A DNA stretch of 64,000 nt from Arthrobacter woluwensis (lineage in GTDB: Bacteria > Actinomycetota > Actinomycetes > Actinomycetales > Micrococcaceae): contig NZ_JAUSXR010000001.1 of NCBI RefSeq assembly GCF_030816155.1, forward strand, positions 2,480,001 through 2,544,000, read 5' to 3'. Below the pieces are notes generated by a model. That model made no database searches. It was given only the letters and a program-made list of their open reading frames with translations, and was not told where the DNA came from. The translations under genes were made by a program, and so were the position numbers. How positions within the stretch are numbered: the stretch's first letter is position 1; the number at the start of each line of letters is the position of its first letter. Of the stretch, positions 39,405-48,270 are shown piece by piece.

Positions 39405-40970
39405 TCACGGACGGAGCGTGCGGCCGTCCGGGGTGCTGTCCGCCATGGTCCAGGCGTCGAAGGACAGGAGACGGACGGTCCCGCTCATCGCGCCGAGGGT
39501 GACTTGGCCCCCGCCGAGCGTCGGGTGAACCCGAGCCGTCAGGGGCTTGCCGTTGGCGAACACCTCGATGGCGGATCGGTCGACCAGGACGCGCAGCCGA
39601 ACCCGGCCGGACGGGAGCGGGACCGGGCCGGCGAGGCCGGAGCGGTCCAGCCCGGAGGTGGTGCCCATACTGCTCAGGCTCCGGTCCAGGGACAGGGCGC
39701 CATTGCCGTCGACGTCCCTGGACACCGAGACGGCCGTCTCTTCCACCGCCCGGCCCGCGGCACGGACCGCCAGCACTCCGAGTCGCAGCTCGGAGCCGGG
39801 GGCCAGTTCGGCGTCGAGTTCCAGGTCCAGCTGGACCCCCTCCACGGGCAGCACGACGGTGGCGAGATCCCCGGGACGCTCCGGCCCCACCAGGACCCGG
39901 GGCTCCACGGTCCGGTGATCCCGGCGCAGCGCCTCCAGCTCCGGGACCGGCGCGAAGTCGAGGGACCCGTCGGCAGCCGGAAGGACCAGGCGGGGAACGC
40001 TCAGGACACCCGCCCAACCCGCCTCCGCCGCGGCCGGCTCGCTCTGTGCTTCCTGGAGCCAGCCGAACATGATCCGGCGGCCGGCGTCGTCCCGGAAGGA
40101 CTGCGGGGCGTAGAAGTGGCGCCCGCCGTAGTCGAGGCGGTGGAGCGCCTCCGGGAGAAACGAGTCGTCCTCATACCGTCCGGTCCAGTACAGCGGATGG
40201 TGCGTGACGCCCTCGTCCCAGGCTGAGAACACCAGGACGTCCCGGGCCTCCGGATCACCGGCGGCCCCGCTCCCCGCGCTGAACAGGTCCACGCACTCCC
40301 ACATCGTGCCGGTCCAGTCGTCGTCCCCGGACGTGCCGTCCGCCGCGGACCCCACCAGCAGCGGGCCGAGGAGCTCCCAGCGCCGCAGATCCGCGGACTC
40401 GTACAGGAACGCCGTCCCTCCCTGGCCACGGATCCCGGAACCGACGAGCTGCCGCCAGCGTCCGTTCTCCTTCCAGACGCAATGGTCCCGGAACGCGGTC
40501 ACGTCCACCCCTGCGGGCGGGGCGGCGATCACGGGATTGCGCGGATCCTTCGTCCAGTTGAGGAGGTCCGGGCTCCCGACCGCCACACAAGGAAGCTCGC
40601 GCTCGCCGTGCCGGCCGGAGTAGACCAGGGTGGGCGTGCCGCCGTCGTCGACCAGCACCCCCGACCAGCAGCCGTCCCGGTCCGGTTCGTCAGGTCCGTC
40701 CCCGGGGACCAGGGCCACGGGGCGGTCGGTCCAGTGGACCAGGTCGGTCGAGGTGGCGTGGCCCCACTGGATCCGGTGGTGGAAGGCCCCCTCCGGGTTG
40801 TACTGGTAGAAGAGGTGGTACTCCCCGTTCCACTGGCTGACGCCGTTGGGATCGTTGAGCCAGCCGGCCGGCGAAGCGAAGTGGAAGCGCGGCCGGAGCG
40901 GATCGGATTCCGCGCGGGCCACCAGCTCGTCCTCCGGGACGAGGGCGAGCGGGTGCAGGGTTTCGGTCAT
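39405..40970 (-). CDS. GH32 beta-fructosidase (sucrose/fructo-oligosaccharide hydrolase)
   Basis: 521 residues from the ATG at 40970, which overlaps the upstream ABC gene stop by one base. No signal peptide, so cytoplasmic. The nucleophile motif WLNDPNG is at 37-43 (Asp40) and FHFASPAG precedes it. The acid/base motif WECVDLF has Glu225. The transition-state Asp lies in FRDHCVW (161-163 RDH) where RDP is usual. A C-terminal beta-sandwich follows. Last gene of the ABC operon, so it probably hydrolyses the imported sugar. Sucrose, fructo-oligosaccharides or levan pieces are the likely substrates. Confidence 0.93.
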   Translation of the reverse strand: MTETLHPLALVPEDELVARAESDPLRPRFHFASPAGWLNDPNGVSQWNGEYHLFYQYNPEGAFHHRIQWGHATSTDLVHWTDRPVALVPGDGPDEPDRDGCWSGVLVDDGGTPTLVYSGRHGERELPCVAVGSPDLLNWTKDPRNPVIAAPPAGVDVTAFRDHCVWKENGRWRQLVGSGIRGQGGTAFLYESADLRRWELLGPLLVGSAADGTSGDDDWTGTMWECVDLFSAGSGAAGDPEARDVLVFSAWDEGVTHHPLYWTGRYEDDSFLPEALHRLDYGGRHFYAPQSFRDDAGRRIMFGWLQEAQSEPAAAEAGWAGVLSVPRLVLPAADGSLDFAPVPELEALRRDHRTVEPRVLVGPERPGDLATVVLPVEGVQLDLELDAELAPGSELRLGVLAVRAAGRAVEETAVSVSRDVDGNGALSLDRSLSSMGTTSGLDRSGLAGPVPLPSGRVRLRVLVDRSAIEVFANGKPLTARVHPTLGGGQVTLGAMSGTVRLLSFDAWTMADSTPDGRTLRP

Positions 40971-42019
40971 CAGTGCCCCTTGGTTTCTGCGAGTGCGTGG
41001 CCGGCCGAGGATGCGGCCGGGCGGTAGAGATGGCAGCGGACCCAGTGCCGCTGTGCGGGGTCGCCCACGTGGTGGCGCACGGGACGCTCGGCGGAACAGG
41101 CCTGCTCGGGGTCGCCGTCGAACGGGCACGACGCCGCGTGCATCACGGCCGCCCGCAGCTCCGCCCTCAGCGCGGGATCGTAGGAGCCCGCACGCGCCGG
41201 GTCGGGCACGGCCGAGACGAGCAGCCGGGTGTAGGGATGCCGGGGGTCCGCCAGAAGATCCAGCGACTCCCCCTCCTCCACCAGCTCCCCCGCGAACATC
41301 ACGGCGATCCGGTCCGCCAGGTAGCGGGCGGAGGCGAGGTCATGGGTGATGTAGAGCATGGAGATGCCGCGCTCGTCACGCAGCGATCGCATGAGGTTCA
41401 GGATCCCGATCCGCACCGAGACGTCCAGCATCGAGGTGGGCTCGTCGGCGAGGATCACCTCCGGCTCCACGGCGAGCGCCCGGGCGATCGCCACGCGCTG
41501 CCGCTGCCCTCCGGACAGCTCGTGCGGATACGACTGCAGCATTGCCGCCTCGAGCCCCACCACGGCCATGAGCTCTTCGAGACGCTCGCGGGTCTCCTTC
41601 TCCGAGCCAGCCCGGCCGTGCAGCGCCAGGGAGCGCCGGAGGAAGTGTTCGATCCGGTGGACGGGGTTGAGGGAGCCGAAGGGGTCCTGGAACACCATCT
41701 GGACCTGGGAGCGGTATGCCCGCGCGGCCTGGAAGCGGTTTCTGGCCAGCACGTCCGTGCCCTCGAGGAGGATCCGGCCTGAGCTGGGCGTCTCCAGCCG
41801 GGCGACGCAGCGGGCCAGGGTGCTCTTGCCAGAGCCCGACTCCCCCACCAGGGCGACGATCTCGCCCCGCCCCAGAGTCAGGTCCACCTCGTGGAGGGCC
41901 CGCGTGGATTTCCGGGAGAACAGCCCGCCCAGGGGGAACGTCTTGCTGAGTCCCTGCAGTTCCAGGACCGTCTCCGTGGGGGTGACGGGGGCCAGTGAGG
42001 TCACGTCGGTGATGCTCAT
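40970..42019 (-). CDS. Opp/Dpp-type ABC transporter ATP-binding protein (second)
   Basis: 349 residues. Walker A GESGSGKST, Q-loop VFQDPFGSLNPVHRIEHFL, signature ELSGGQRQRVAIARAL, Walker B VILADEPTSMLDVS and H-loop YITHDLASARYLAD. The C-terminal DppF/OppF-type extension carries a Cys-containing segment (CPFDGDPEQACSAERPVRH) that in this family can hold an iron-sulfur cluster. It pairs with the ATPase encoded at 42016-42945, and the starts and stops overlap by four bases. Part of a transporter whose neighbours point to a sugar substrate. Confidence 0.93.
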   Translation of the reverse strand: MSITDVTSLAPVTPTETVLELQGLSKTFPLGGLFSRKSTRALHEVDLTLGRGEIVALVGESGSGKSTLARCVARLETPSSGRILLEGTDVLARNRFQAARAYRSQVQMVFQDPFGSLNPVHRIEHFLRRSLALHGRAGSEKETRERLEELMAVVGLEAAMLQSYPHELSGGQRQRVAIARALAVEPEVILADEPTSMLDVSVRIGILNLMRSLRDERGISMLYITHDLASARYLADRIAVMFAGELVEEGESLDLLADPRHPYTRLLVSAVPDPARAGSYDPALRAELRAAVMHAASCPFDGDPEQACSAERPVRHHVGDPAQRHWVRCHLYRPAASSAGHALAETKGH

Positions 42020-42945
42020 CGGAGCGCTCCTTCCAGGACGGGTGCCACGAAGTGGCCCGGGGAGACCTCCTCCAGGTCCGGGATGTCCCGGAATTTCACT
42101 CCGTCGGCGAGGCCGGTGAGCGGCACGCGCGGGCCGCTCAGGGGTGGGAAGGCGCCCATGAGCGCCTGGGTGTAGGGGTGCCGCGGCTGCTGGTGGATGT
42201 CCGCGGCCCGTGCGGTCTCCACGATCCGCCCGCCGTACATGACGGCCATCCGGTGCGAGAGCTCCACCATGAGGGACATGTCATGCGTGATGAACAGGAC
42301 CGAGAACCCGAGTTCGTGCTGGAGCTCTTTGATCTGCGCCATGATCTCCTGCTGCACCACCACGTCCAGGGCGGTAGTCGGTTCGTCCAGGATCAGCAGG
42401 GACGGTTTGAGCGCCACAGCCATCGCGATGACCACGCGCTGCCGCATGCCGCCGGAGAGCTGGTGTGGGTAGGACTTCAGACGGACCGGATCGATGCGGA
42501 CCAGTTCCAGGAGCTGGGCCGCCCGGCGCAGGGATTCCTTGCGGGAGTAGCCGACGTGGGTGGTGTAGATGTCCACGATCTGCTCCCCGATGGTGAGCAC
42601 CGGGTTGAGCGAGTTCATGGCCGACTGGAACACCATCGCCACGTCCTGCCAGCGGAACCGGCGGAGCTCCTCGGGACTCATGGCCAGGACGTCGCGGCCG
42701 CCGAACCGGATGGAGCCGCCCGCGATCCGGGCCGGGCCTTTGAGCAGCCGCATGAGCGTGTTGGCGATGGTCGACTTACCGCAGCCGGATTCCCCGGCCA
42801 GCCCGAACACCTCCCCCGCCCCGATGCTGAAGGACACGCGGTCCACGGCCGTGGTTGAGCGAGCCTCGCCCACGTACTGAACCGTGAGGTCGGTGACTTC
42901 CAGGACGGACTCGTGAGATCCGAAGGACACCTGGGAGACGGTCAT
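42016..42945 (-). CDS. Opp/Dpp-type ABC transporter ATP-binding protein (first)
   Basis: 309 residues from the ATG at 42945, with AAGGAGCG upstream and a four-base overlap with the permease stop. Walker A GESGCGKST, Q-loop VFQSAMNSLNPVLTIGEQI, signature QLSGGMRQRVVIAMA, Walker B LLILDEPTTALDVV and H-loop FITHDMSLM. The C-terminal oligopeptide-type domain has QQPRHPYTQALMGAFPPL. DppD/OppD-like. Confidence 0.93.
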   Translation of the reverse strand: MTVSQVSFGSHESVLEVTDLTVQYVGEARSTTAVDRVSFSIGAGEVFGLAGESGCGKSTIANTLMRLLKGPARIAGGSIRFGGRDVLAMSPEELRRFRWQDVAMVFQSAMNSLNPVLTIGEQIVDIYTTHVGYSRKESLRRAAQLLELVRIDPVRLKSYPHQLSGGMRQRVVIAMAVALKPSLLILDEPTTALDVVVQQEIMAQIKELQHELGFSVLFITHDMSLMVELSHRMAVMYGGRIVETARAADIHQQPRHPYTQALMGAFPPLSGPRVPLTGLADGVKFRDIPDLEEVSPGHFVAPVLEGALR

Positions 42946-43943
42946 GACGCGCTCCTTCCAGAACGACGCGCGACGGCGGCCGGCCGCGCTGCCTTGATCG
43001 TGCGCAGGCGAGGGTTGGTGACCTCGTCCACGGCGTAGTTGATGAGGGCGAGGGCGAAGGCGACGAGGGCGATGCAGAGCCCGGAGGGCACGAACACCCA
43101 CCAGCTACCGGTCAGCAACGCACCTTCATTGCCGGCCCAGAAGAGGTTGTTGCCCCAGGAGACCGTGCTGATGTCCCCGAGGCCCAGGAATTCGAGGCCC
43201 GCCTGGGCGCCGATGCCGTAGATGACGCAGCCGAGCAGGGTGCCCATCACGATCGAAGCCATGTTGGGCAGGATCTCCGCGAACATGATCCGCAGGGTCC
43301 CTTCGCCGGAGACGATGGACGCCGCCACGAAGTCCTTGGACCGGATGGACAGGGCCTGCGAGCGCAGCACGCGCGCGGATCCCGCCCAGCCCGTGACGAT
43401 GAGGACCAGGATCACGGTCCCGAGCCCGGGTGGGAGGAACGCGGCCAGGATCACCAGGAGCGGCAGGCCGGGCAGGAGCAGGAAGACGTTGGTGACGAGG
43501 GAGAGGGTCTCGTCGATCGCCTTGCCGAAATAGGCCGACGCCAGGCCGACCAGGATGCCCACGAGGGTCGAGGCGAGCCCCACCGTGAACCCCACGAGCA
43601 GGGAGCTGCGGGCGCCGTGGACGGTCAGGGCCAGGACGTCCTGGCCCTTGGCGGTGGTGCCGAGCCAGTGCTCGGGCGACGGTTCCAGGCTGGCCAGGTC
43701 CGTGATGCGGGAGGGGTCCTCCGGGAAGAGGACCGGGGCCAGGAGGGCCAGCAGGACGAAGACCAGGAGGATGGTGACGCCCACCAGGGCCTTGGTGTTG
43801 CGCAGGAATCCCAGCCGCGGCTTCCGCGTGCCCCGCGGCGCGGTCGGGGCCGCGCCGGCGACGGGCGCCGTCGTCGTGCCGGGGTTCGGCGCCGGCTCGT
43901 GCTCAGCCGTGGCGTCCACGGAGGGGTCGGTGAAGATGCTCAT
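42942..43943 (-). CDS. Opp/Dpp-type ABC permease (DppC-like)
   Basis: 333 residues. A long Pro/Ala/Thr N-terminus precedes the first helix (ALVGVTILLVFVLLALLAPVLF), then HWLGTTAKGQDVLALTVHGARSSLLVGF, the standard DppC entry. Five more helices and the coupling loop VAASIVSGEGTLRIMFAEILPN follow. It forms the channel with the permease at 43953-44930, nine bases upstream. Confidence 0.92.
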   Translation of the reverse strand: MSIFTDPSVDATAEHEPAPNPGTTTAPVAGAAPTAPRGTRKPRLGFLRNTKALVGVTILLVFVLLALLAPVLFPEDPSRITDLASLEPSPEHWLGTTAKGQDVLALTVHGARSSLLVGFTVGLASTLVGILVGLASAYFGKAIDETLSLVTNVFLLLPGLPLLVILAAFLPPGLGTVILVLIVTGWAGSARVLRSQALSIRSKDFVAASIVSGEGTLRIMFAEILPNMASIVMGTLLGCVIYGIGAQAGLEFLGLGDISTVSWGNNLFWAGNEGALLTGSWWVFVPSGLCIALVAFALALINYAVDEVTNPRLRTIKAARPAAVARRSGRSAS

Positions 43944-43952
43944 GGTCGGCTC

Positions 43953-44930
43953 CTAGTTGCTGCGCACGCGCGGGTCGAGGCGGACGTAGAGGACGTCCAC
44001 CAGGAAGTTGGCCAGCAGGACCGCCGCCGTGATGGTCAGGAAGAGGCCCTGCATGAGCGGGTAGTCGAGGCCCTGCACGGCGTTGAGCAGCTGGTACCCG
44101 ACGCCGGGGTAGGCGAACACCACCTCGGTGAGCAGGGCGCCGCCCACCACGAAGCCGAGGCTCATGCCGAAACTGGTCACGGATGGCAGCATCGCGTTGC
44201 GGGCGGCGTAGCGGAACATGATGCGCCCCGGCCGCAGGCCCTTCGCCTCGGCCATGGTGATGTAGTCCTCGGCGTTCGTGGCGATCATGGTGTTGCGCAT
44301 CCCGAGCATCCAGCCGCCGATCGAGACGAGCACGATCGTCAGCGCCGGCAGCACCAGGTGCGCCCCGGCGTCGGAGAGGAACTCCCACGTGAACGCCGGT
44401 TCCAGCCCGTCACTGTAGGCGTGCCGCAGCGGAGCCCAGCCGAGCGTCACCCCGAAGAGGTACAGCGCGCCCATCGCGAGCCAGAAGTACGGGAACGAGC
44501 CGATGAAGATCAGGACCGGCGGGAGCGCCGAGTCCACCCAGCCGCCGCGTCGCCAGGCGGCGAGGATCCCCAGCAGATTGCCGACGACGGCGGCGATCAC
44601 CAGGGCGGTGGCCCCCAGCAGGAGGGTCCAGCCCACCTGGGACGCGATGACCTCGGTGACCGGCGTGGGGAAACGGGTGATGGAGATGCCCATGTTGCCG
44701 GTCAGGATGTTGTGCAGGTAGTCGGCGTACTGCTGCCAGAGCGGCCGGTCGTCCACACCGAGCATGGTGCGGAGCGCCTCGAGCTGCTCGGGCTGCATCT
44801 TGCCTTGCGACTTGGCGAACATGCGGGAGACGGGGTCTCCCGGCATGAAGCGTGGGAGCAGGAAGTTCAGGGTGATGGATGCCCAGAAGGCGATCAGGTA
44901 GAAACCCAGGCGGCGCAGGATGAAGCGCAC
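43953..44930 (-). CDS. Opp/Dpp-type ABC permease (DppB-like)
   Basis: 325 residues from the GTG at 44930, with GGAGGG at a good distance. FILRRLGFYLIAFWASITLNFLLPRFMPGDP is the DppB N-terminus (here LPRFMPGDP). The coupling loop ITMAEAKGLRPGRIMFRYAARNAMLP and the C-terminal YPGVGYQLLNAV are present. It is preceded by 322 bases that carry a hairpin and a short tandem repeat, which separates it from the binding-protein gene. Confidence 0.92.
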   Translation of the reverse strand: MRFILRRLGFYLIAFWASITLNFLLPRFMPGDPVSRMFAKSQGKMQPEQLEALRTMLGVDDRPLWQQYADYLHNILTGNMGISITRFPTPVTEVIASQVGWTLLLGATALVIAAVVGNLLGILAAWRRGGWVDSALPPVLIFIGSFPYFWLAMGALYLFGVTLGWAPLRHAYSDGLEPAFTWEFLSDAGAHLVLPALTIVLVSIGGWMLGMRNTMIATNAEDYITMAEAKGLRPGRIMFRYAARNAMLPSVTSFGMSLGFVVGGALLTEVVFAYPGVGYQLLNAVQGLDYPLMQGLFLTITAAVLLANFLVDVLYVRLDPRVRSN

Positions 44931-45015
44931 GGGATCCCTCCGTTCGGGATGGCTGATGGGGTTCCCTCCGGGTGCGCGGAGGGAGGGTGGGGCCCGACGG
45001 CGCGCGGGCGCCGCA

Positions 45016-45060
45016 GGACGGTGAGGTGCAGGACGGTGAGGTGCAGGACGGTGAGGTGCA
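45016..45060 (+). repeat. Tandem repeat, 3 x 15 bp
   Basis: Three exact head-to-tail copies of GGACGGTGAGGTGCA, followed by a partial fourth (GGAC). It lies in the gap 44931-45252 between the binding-protein and permease genes; no gene was found there. Confidence 0.9.
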
Positions 45061-45198
45061 GGACTCTCGTGCGCGGGGCGGCGGCGGGCGGCCGGAGCGG
45101 GCACGCCGCCGGGGTGGCGGAGTGGCGCCGCCGGAGCGCGGGACGCAGTGGCGCCGCCGTGGCGCCGCCGACACGGAGCCACGCGACGCACCGGGTGT

Positions 45199-45243
45199 CC
45201 TGACCGGCCGGGCGGGAGCTTCAGCAGCACCCGGCCGGTCAGG
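45199..45243 (-). terminator. Intercistronic hairpin after the binding-protein gene
   Basis: 14-bp perfect stem CCTGACCGGCCGGG with a 17-base loop, starting 9 bases past the stop codon. It could partly terminate transcription or protect the upstream message, so that binding protein is made in excess over permeases. Confidence 0.7.
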
Positions 45244-45252
45244 AACGCCGGG

Positions 45253-46926
45253 TCATTTCCGGGGTTCGAGGTTCGTGAGCACCAGGACGGTCGTGGCGGA
45301 GCGGACCGAGAGGGTCGCGTACGGATTCGCCTCGGTGGGCCAGCCCGTGAAGTGAGCGTCGGTGTAGGCCCCCCACTCCGGGCCGGAGAACAGCGGCACC
45401 ACCGGCGCGGCGTCGTTGTACTCGGCCTGCAGCTTCTTCGCCAGGCTCTTCTGCGCGGCGTCGTCACCGGCGGCGGCGAACTGGCTCAGCAGGGTGTCCG
45501 CCTTGGGGTCACCGAAGCGGTGGTAGTTGTCCGTGGTCTTGGTGCCGACCGGCTTGACGGTGTCGGTGCCCATGATGGTGTCGAAGTACTTGTAGGGGCT
45601 CGGGTCGTTGGCGCTCCAGACGATGCCGGAGTCGAAGGTCCCCTGCTCGTAGCCGGAGACCACGGAGGCCCAGTCCGGGGAGTCGACCTTGGCGGTCACA
45701 CCGACCGCCTGCAGGTTCTGGGAGATCACATTGGCCACGGAGAGCCAGTCGGAGGACGTGGCGCCCACGGAGATCTTGAACTCGAACGGCTTGCCGTTCT
45801 TCAGCGTCCGCTTACCGTCCGCGCCCTTCGGGTAGCCGGCGGCGTCGAGCGCCTTATTGGCCTCGTCCACGTTCAGCTTGGTCCAGGTGCAGCCCGCCGC
45901 GAGGTCCTGGTCCTTCCAGGTGCTGTAGTTCCCCGAGAGACCGGTGCAGTCGGCCGGCTGGGCGTAGCCGCTCATGCCGATCTTGGCCACCTGCTCGCGG
46001 TCCACGGCCATGCTGAGGGCCTTGCGCACCTGCGGGTCGTTGAAGGGCGCCTTGGTGGTGTTGAGCTGCCAGTTGATCATGGCGCCCGTGGGCGGGAACC
46101 AGTAGTGACGGTGCTCCTTGTCCTTGGAGACGTAGGTCTTCTCGATGTTCGGCATGTACTGCGGGGCCCAGTCGACGTCCCCATTGACCGCCGCGAGGTT
46201 GGCCGCGTCGTTGCCGGACATCGCCAGCATCTTGATGCCGGCGATCTTCTGCTTCTCCGGCTGCCAGTACTGCGGGTTCTTCTTCAGCACGTAGGACTGT
46301 GACTGGAAGCCGTCCACCTCGGTGTACGGACCGGTGCCCACGGGCTTGGTGTTGGGGTCCTTGGCCGGGTCGGAGATCTTGGACCACACGTGCTGCGGGA
46401 CGATCGGCAACTGCCCCACATCGTAGAGGGCCGGGGACCACGGCTTGGCGAAGGTGAAGACCACCTTGTTCTTGCCGTCCGCGGTGACGGACTTCAGGTA
46501 GTCGAAGCCGCCCTTGAGCTTCTTCTGGAGCTGGAAGGTGTACGCGACGTCCGCGGCGGTGAAGCCCTGACCGTCGGACCACTTGACCCTGTCCCGCAGG
46601 GTGAAGGTGATGGACCGGCCGTCCTTGGCCACATCCCAGGCGGTCGCGAGCCACGGGGTGGTATCGCCCTTGGCGGGGTTGAAGACGAGCAGCGGTTCGT
46701 AGATGGCCTGCTGCACCAGGGGGTTCACGGTGGGTGCGAACGGGTTGAAGTTGTTATCGAAGGTCGCCATGTCCTCCCGCGGGATGGTGAGCAGGGCGCT
46801 CACATCGGCCGCGGGGGCTTTGCCTGCCCCTCCGGGGTTGGCGGAACAGCCGGTGAGGAGCAGGGTCCCCAGGGCGAGGCCTGCGGCGGTGACCCGCGCA
46901 GCCCTCAGAAAACGAGGGTGTGTCAT
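45253..46926 (-). CDS. Family 5 (Opp/Dpp-type) extracellular solute-binding lipoprotein
   Basis: 557 residues. Signal peptide with lipobox LLTGC (Cys near 27). Family SBP_bac_5 marks are IYEPLLVFNPAKGDTTPWLATAW, ITFTLRDRVKWSDGQGFTAADVAYTF (signature region), VGTGPY and ALSMAVDREQVAKIGMSG. Most relatives bind peptides, but some bind oligosaccharides. Its position between a LacI-type repressor and a GH32 enzyme points to a fructo-oligosaccharide or similar sugar. First transport gene of the operon, 68 bases from lacI. Confidence 0.92.
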   Translation of the reverse strand: MTHPRFLRAARVTAAGLALGTLLLTGCSANPGGAGKAPAADVSALLTIPREDMATFDNNFNPFAPTVNPLVQQAIYEPLLVFNPAKGDTTPWLATAWDVAKDGRSITFTLRDRVKWSDGQGFTAADVAYTFQLQKKLKGGFDYLKSVTADGKNKVVFTFAKPWSPALYDVGQLPIVPQHVWSKISDPAKDPNTKPVGTGPYTEVDGFQSQSYVLKKNPQYWQPEKQKIAGIKMLAMSGNDAANLAAVNGDVDWAPQYMPNIEKTYVSKDKEHRHYWFPPTGAMINWQLNTTKAPFNDPQVRKALSMAVDREQVAKIGMSGYAQPADCTGLSGNYSTWKDQDLAAGCTWTKLNVDEANKALDAAGYPKGADGKRTLKNGKPFEFKISVGATSSDWLSVANVISQNLQAVGVTAKVDSPDWASVVSGYEQGTFDSGIVWSANDPSPYKYFDTIMGTDTVKPVGTKTTDNYHRFGDPKADTLLSQFAAAGDDAAQKSLAKKLQAEYNDAAPVVPLFSGPEWGAYTDAHFTGWPTEANPYATLSVRSATTVLVLTNLEPRK

Positions 46927-46971
46927 GATGGTGGTCTCATTCCTGTCTTACAGCAAAGGTGGGGTGGGATT

Positions 46972-47008
46972 GTTCTTCAGCGGTGATTTCGCGGTCAGAC
47001 TGAAGAAC
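46972..47008 (-). terminator. Inverted repeat at the lacI 3' end
   Basis: GTTCTTCAG (46972-46980) and CTGAAGAAC (47000-47008) form a 9-bp stem that begins inside the last codons of the lacI gene. A weak terminator or attenuator between the regulator and the transport genes is plausible. Confidence 0.4.
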
Positions 47009-48056
47009 GTTCAAGCAGCGGACAGCCGACCAGTTGCCGGTCGGCGGCGATCGGCTGTCCTGCTGTGAGCGCGGCCAGCGTTTTCACGCCGAGCGCGCCC
47101 ATGTCTTCGAAGGGCAGGGCAACCGTGGTGAGCTTCGGCCTGAGGTAGGCGGCGATGAGCTCCTGGTTGTCGAACCCGATCACGGCGATGTCCCCGGGGA
47201 TGGTCAGTCCCCGTTCCTTGATGGCGTCATAGGCGCCCATCGCCATCCGGTCGTTGAGGCAGAACAGGGCGGTGGGTCTGCCCCCTCCTGCCGGGAACCG
47301 GTCAAGAATCGTTGCGGCCGCTTCGTAGCCGCCGTCGGCCGTGGCGTGTCCGGAGACCACGAGCTCGTCGTCGAGCTCCAGCCCCGCGGCGGCGAGGGCT
47401 TCGCGGCACCCTTCCAGCCGTCCGACGGACGCCGGGATCCCGGGGTCCAGGTCGATCACGCCGATCCGGGTGTGGCCGGCGCGCAGCAGACGTTCGGTGG
47501 CCACGCGCCCGCCGCCCCGCTCATCGGGGACGATCGAGGGGAAGCGGCCGTCGGCGTCGTAGCAATTGATCAGGACGGTCGGCACCTCGCCGGCCGCGGC
47601 CGGGACGTGGAGGCCGCGGTGATAGGTGGCCGCATACAGCAGGCCCTCCACCCGCTGTTCGAGCAGCTTCTCCACCGCCGCGTCCTCGAGACCGCGGTTC
47701 GGGCCCGTGGAGTCCGCCTGGTCGGAAGGCGCGACCAGCAGGAACCGGCGGTCCTTCCAGGCCTGGTCCTGGGCTCCCTTGATGATGTCCACGGCGAAGG
47801 GGGCCGTCACGATCTCGGTGACGATCCCGTACCAGTCGCTGCGGCGCGCGGCCAGCGCCCGGGCCCCGGCGTTCGGACGGTAGCCGAGTTCCTGCACCGC
47901 CTCGGCGATACGCTGGCGGGTCTCCTCGGAGATGTTCGCGTCTTCCCGGTTGCTGAGGACGAAGGAGACGGTGGTGCGGGACACCCCTGCGCGACGCGCG
48001 ACGTCGGTCATGGTGACGCCTTGTCGCCGCTTCTTCGCGGGGGTGATGTTCGCCAT
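46995..48056 (-). CDS. LacI-family transcriptional regulator
   Basis: 353 residues from the ATG at 48056; an in-frame Met 12 codons upstream is less likely. The DNA-binding domain TMTDVARRAGVSRTTVSFVLS includes the recognition helix and is followed by the hinge helix region RPNAGARALAARRS. The periplasmic-binding-fold effector domain contains VPTVLINCYDADGRFPSIVPDE and VIGFDNQELIAAYLRPKLTTV. It probably represses itself and the downstream ABC/GH32 genes and is released by a fructose-containing sugar. Two operators lie 67-118 bases upstream of its start. Confidence 0.93.
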   Translation of the reverse strand: MANITPAKKRRQGVTMTDVARRAGVSRTTVSFVLSNREDANISEETRQRIAEAVQELGYRPNAGARALAARRSDWYGIVTEIVTAPFAVDIIKGAQDQAWKDRRFLLVAPSDQADSTGPNRGLEDAAVEKLLEQRVEGLLYAATYHRGLHVPAAAGEVPTVLINCYDADGRFPSIVPDERGGGRVATERLLRAGHTRIGVIDLDPGIPASVGRLEGCREALAAAGLELDDELVVSGHATADGGYEAAATILDRFPAGGGRPTALFCLNDRMAMGAYDAIKERGLTIPGDIAVIGFDNQELIAAYLRPKLTTVALPFEDMGALGVKTLAALTAGQPIAADRQLVGCPLLERSSV

Positions 48057-48122
48057 TGAATGCTCCGGTGCCTGTCCTCGCCCGCTCCGCACGGAGGCGG
48101 TGCGAGGCCGTGATGAAGTCCT

Positions 48123-48174
48123 TTAGTAACGCGCGTTACCTGCGCGATGTGATTTAGGTTACGCGCGTTACTAA
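48123..48174. promoter_or_regulatory. Paired LacI-type operators
   Basis: Site 1 contains the perfect palindrome GTAACGCGCGTTAC (48126-48139). Site 2 contains GTTACGCGCGTTAC (48158-48171) with TTAG/CTAA flanks. Both have the central CG of LacI-family operators, and their centres are 32 bases apart, about three helical turns. A minus-strand TACTAA -10 candidate (48128-48123) overlaps site 1. Confidence 0.8.
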
Positions 48175-48270
48175 TGCGTGTCAACGAGGTTGCCGGAACA
48201 TTCCCCACGGCCCGTTTCCTTGCCCACGCGACGCTCCTCCACCCCTGGCCGGTCGCTTCGTCCTCGACGC

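Noticed and set aside
37612..40017. 801-codon minus-strand frame as one large protein
   Set aside because: It contains the N-terminal half of the GH32 pseudogene, but its beginning is antisense-like noise over the other GH32 gene and its end is out of frame with the GH32 C-terminus.
45016..45060. Iteron-type replication origin or regulator sites
   Set aside because: Three short exact repeats lie inside an operon with no replication gene or AT-rich stretch; a simple tandem duplication explains them.
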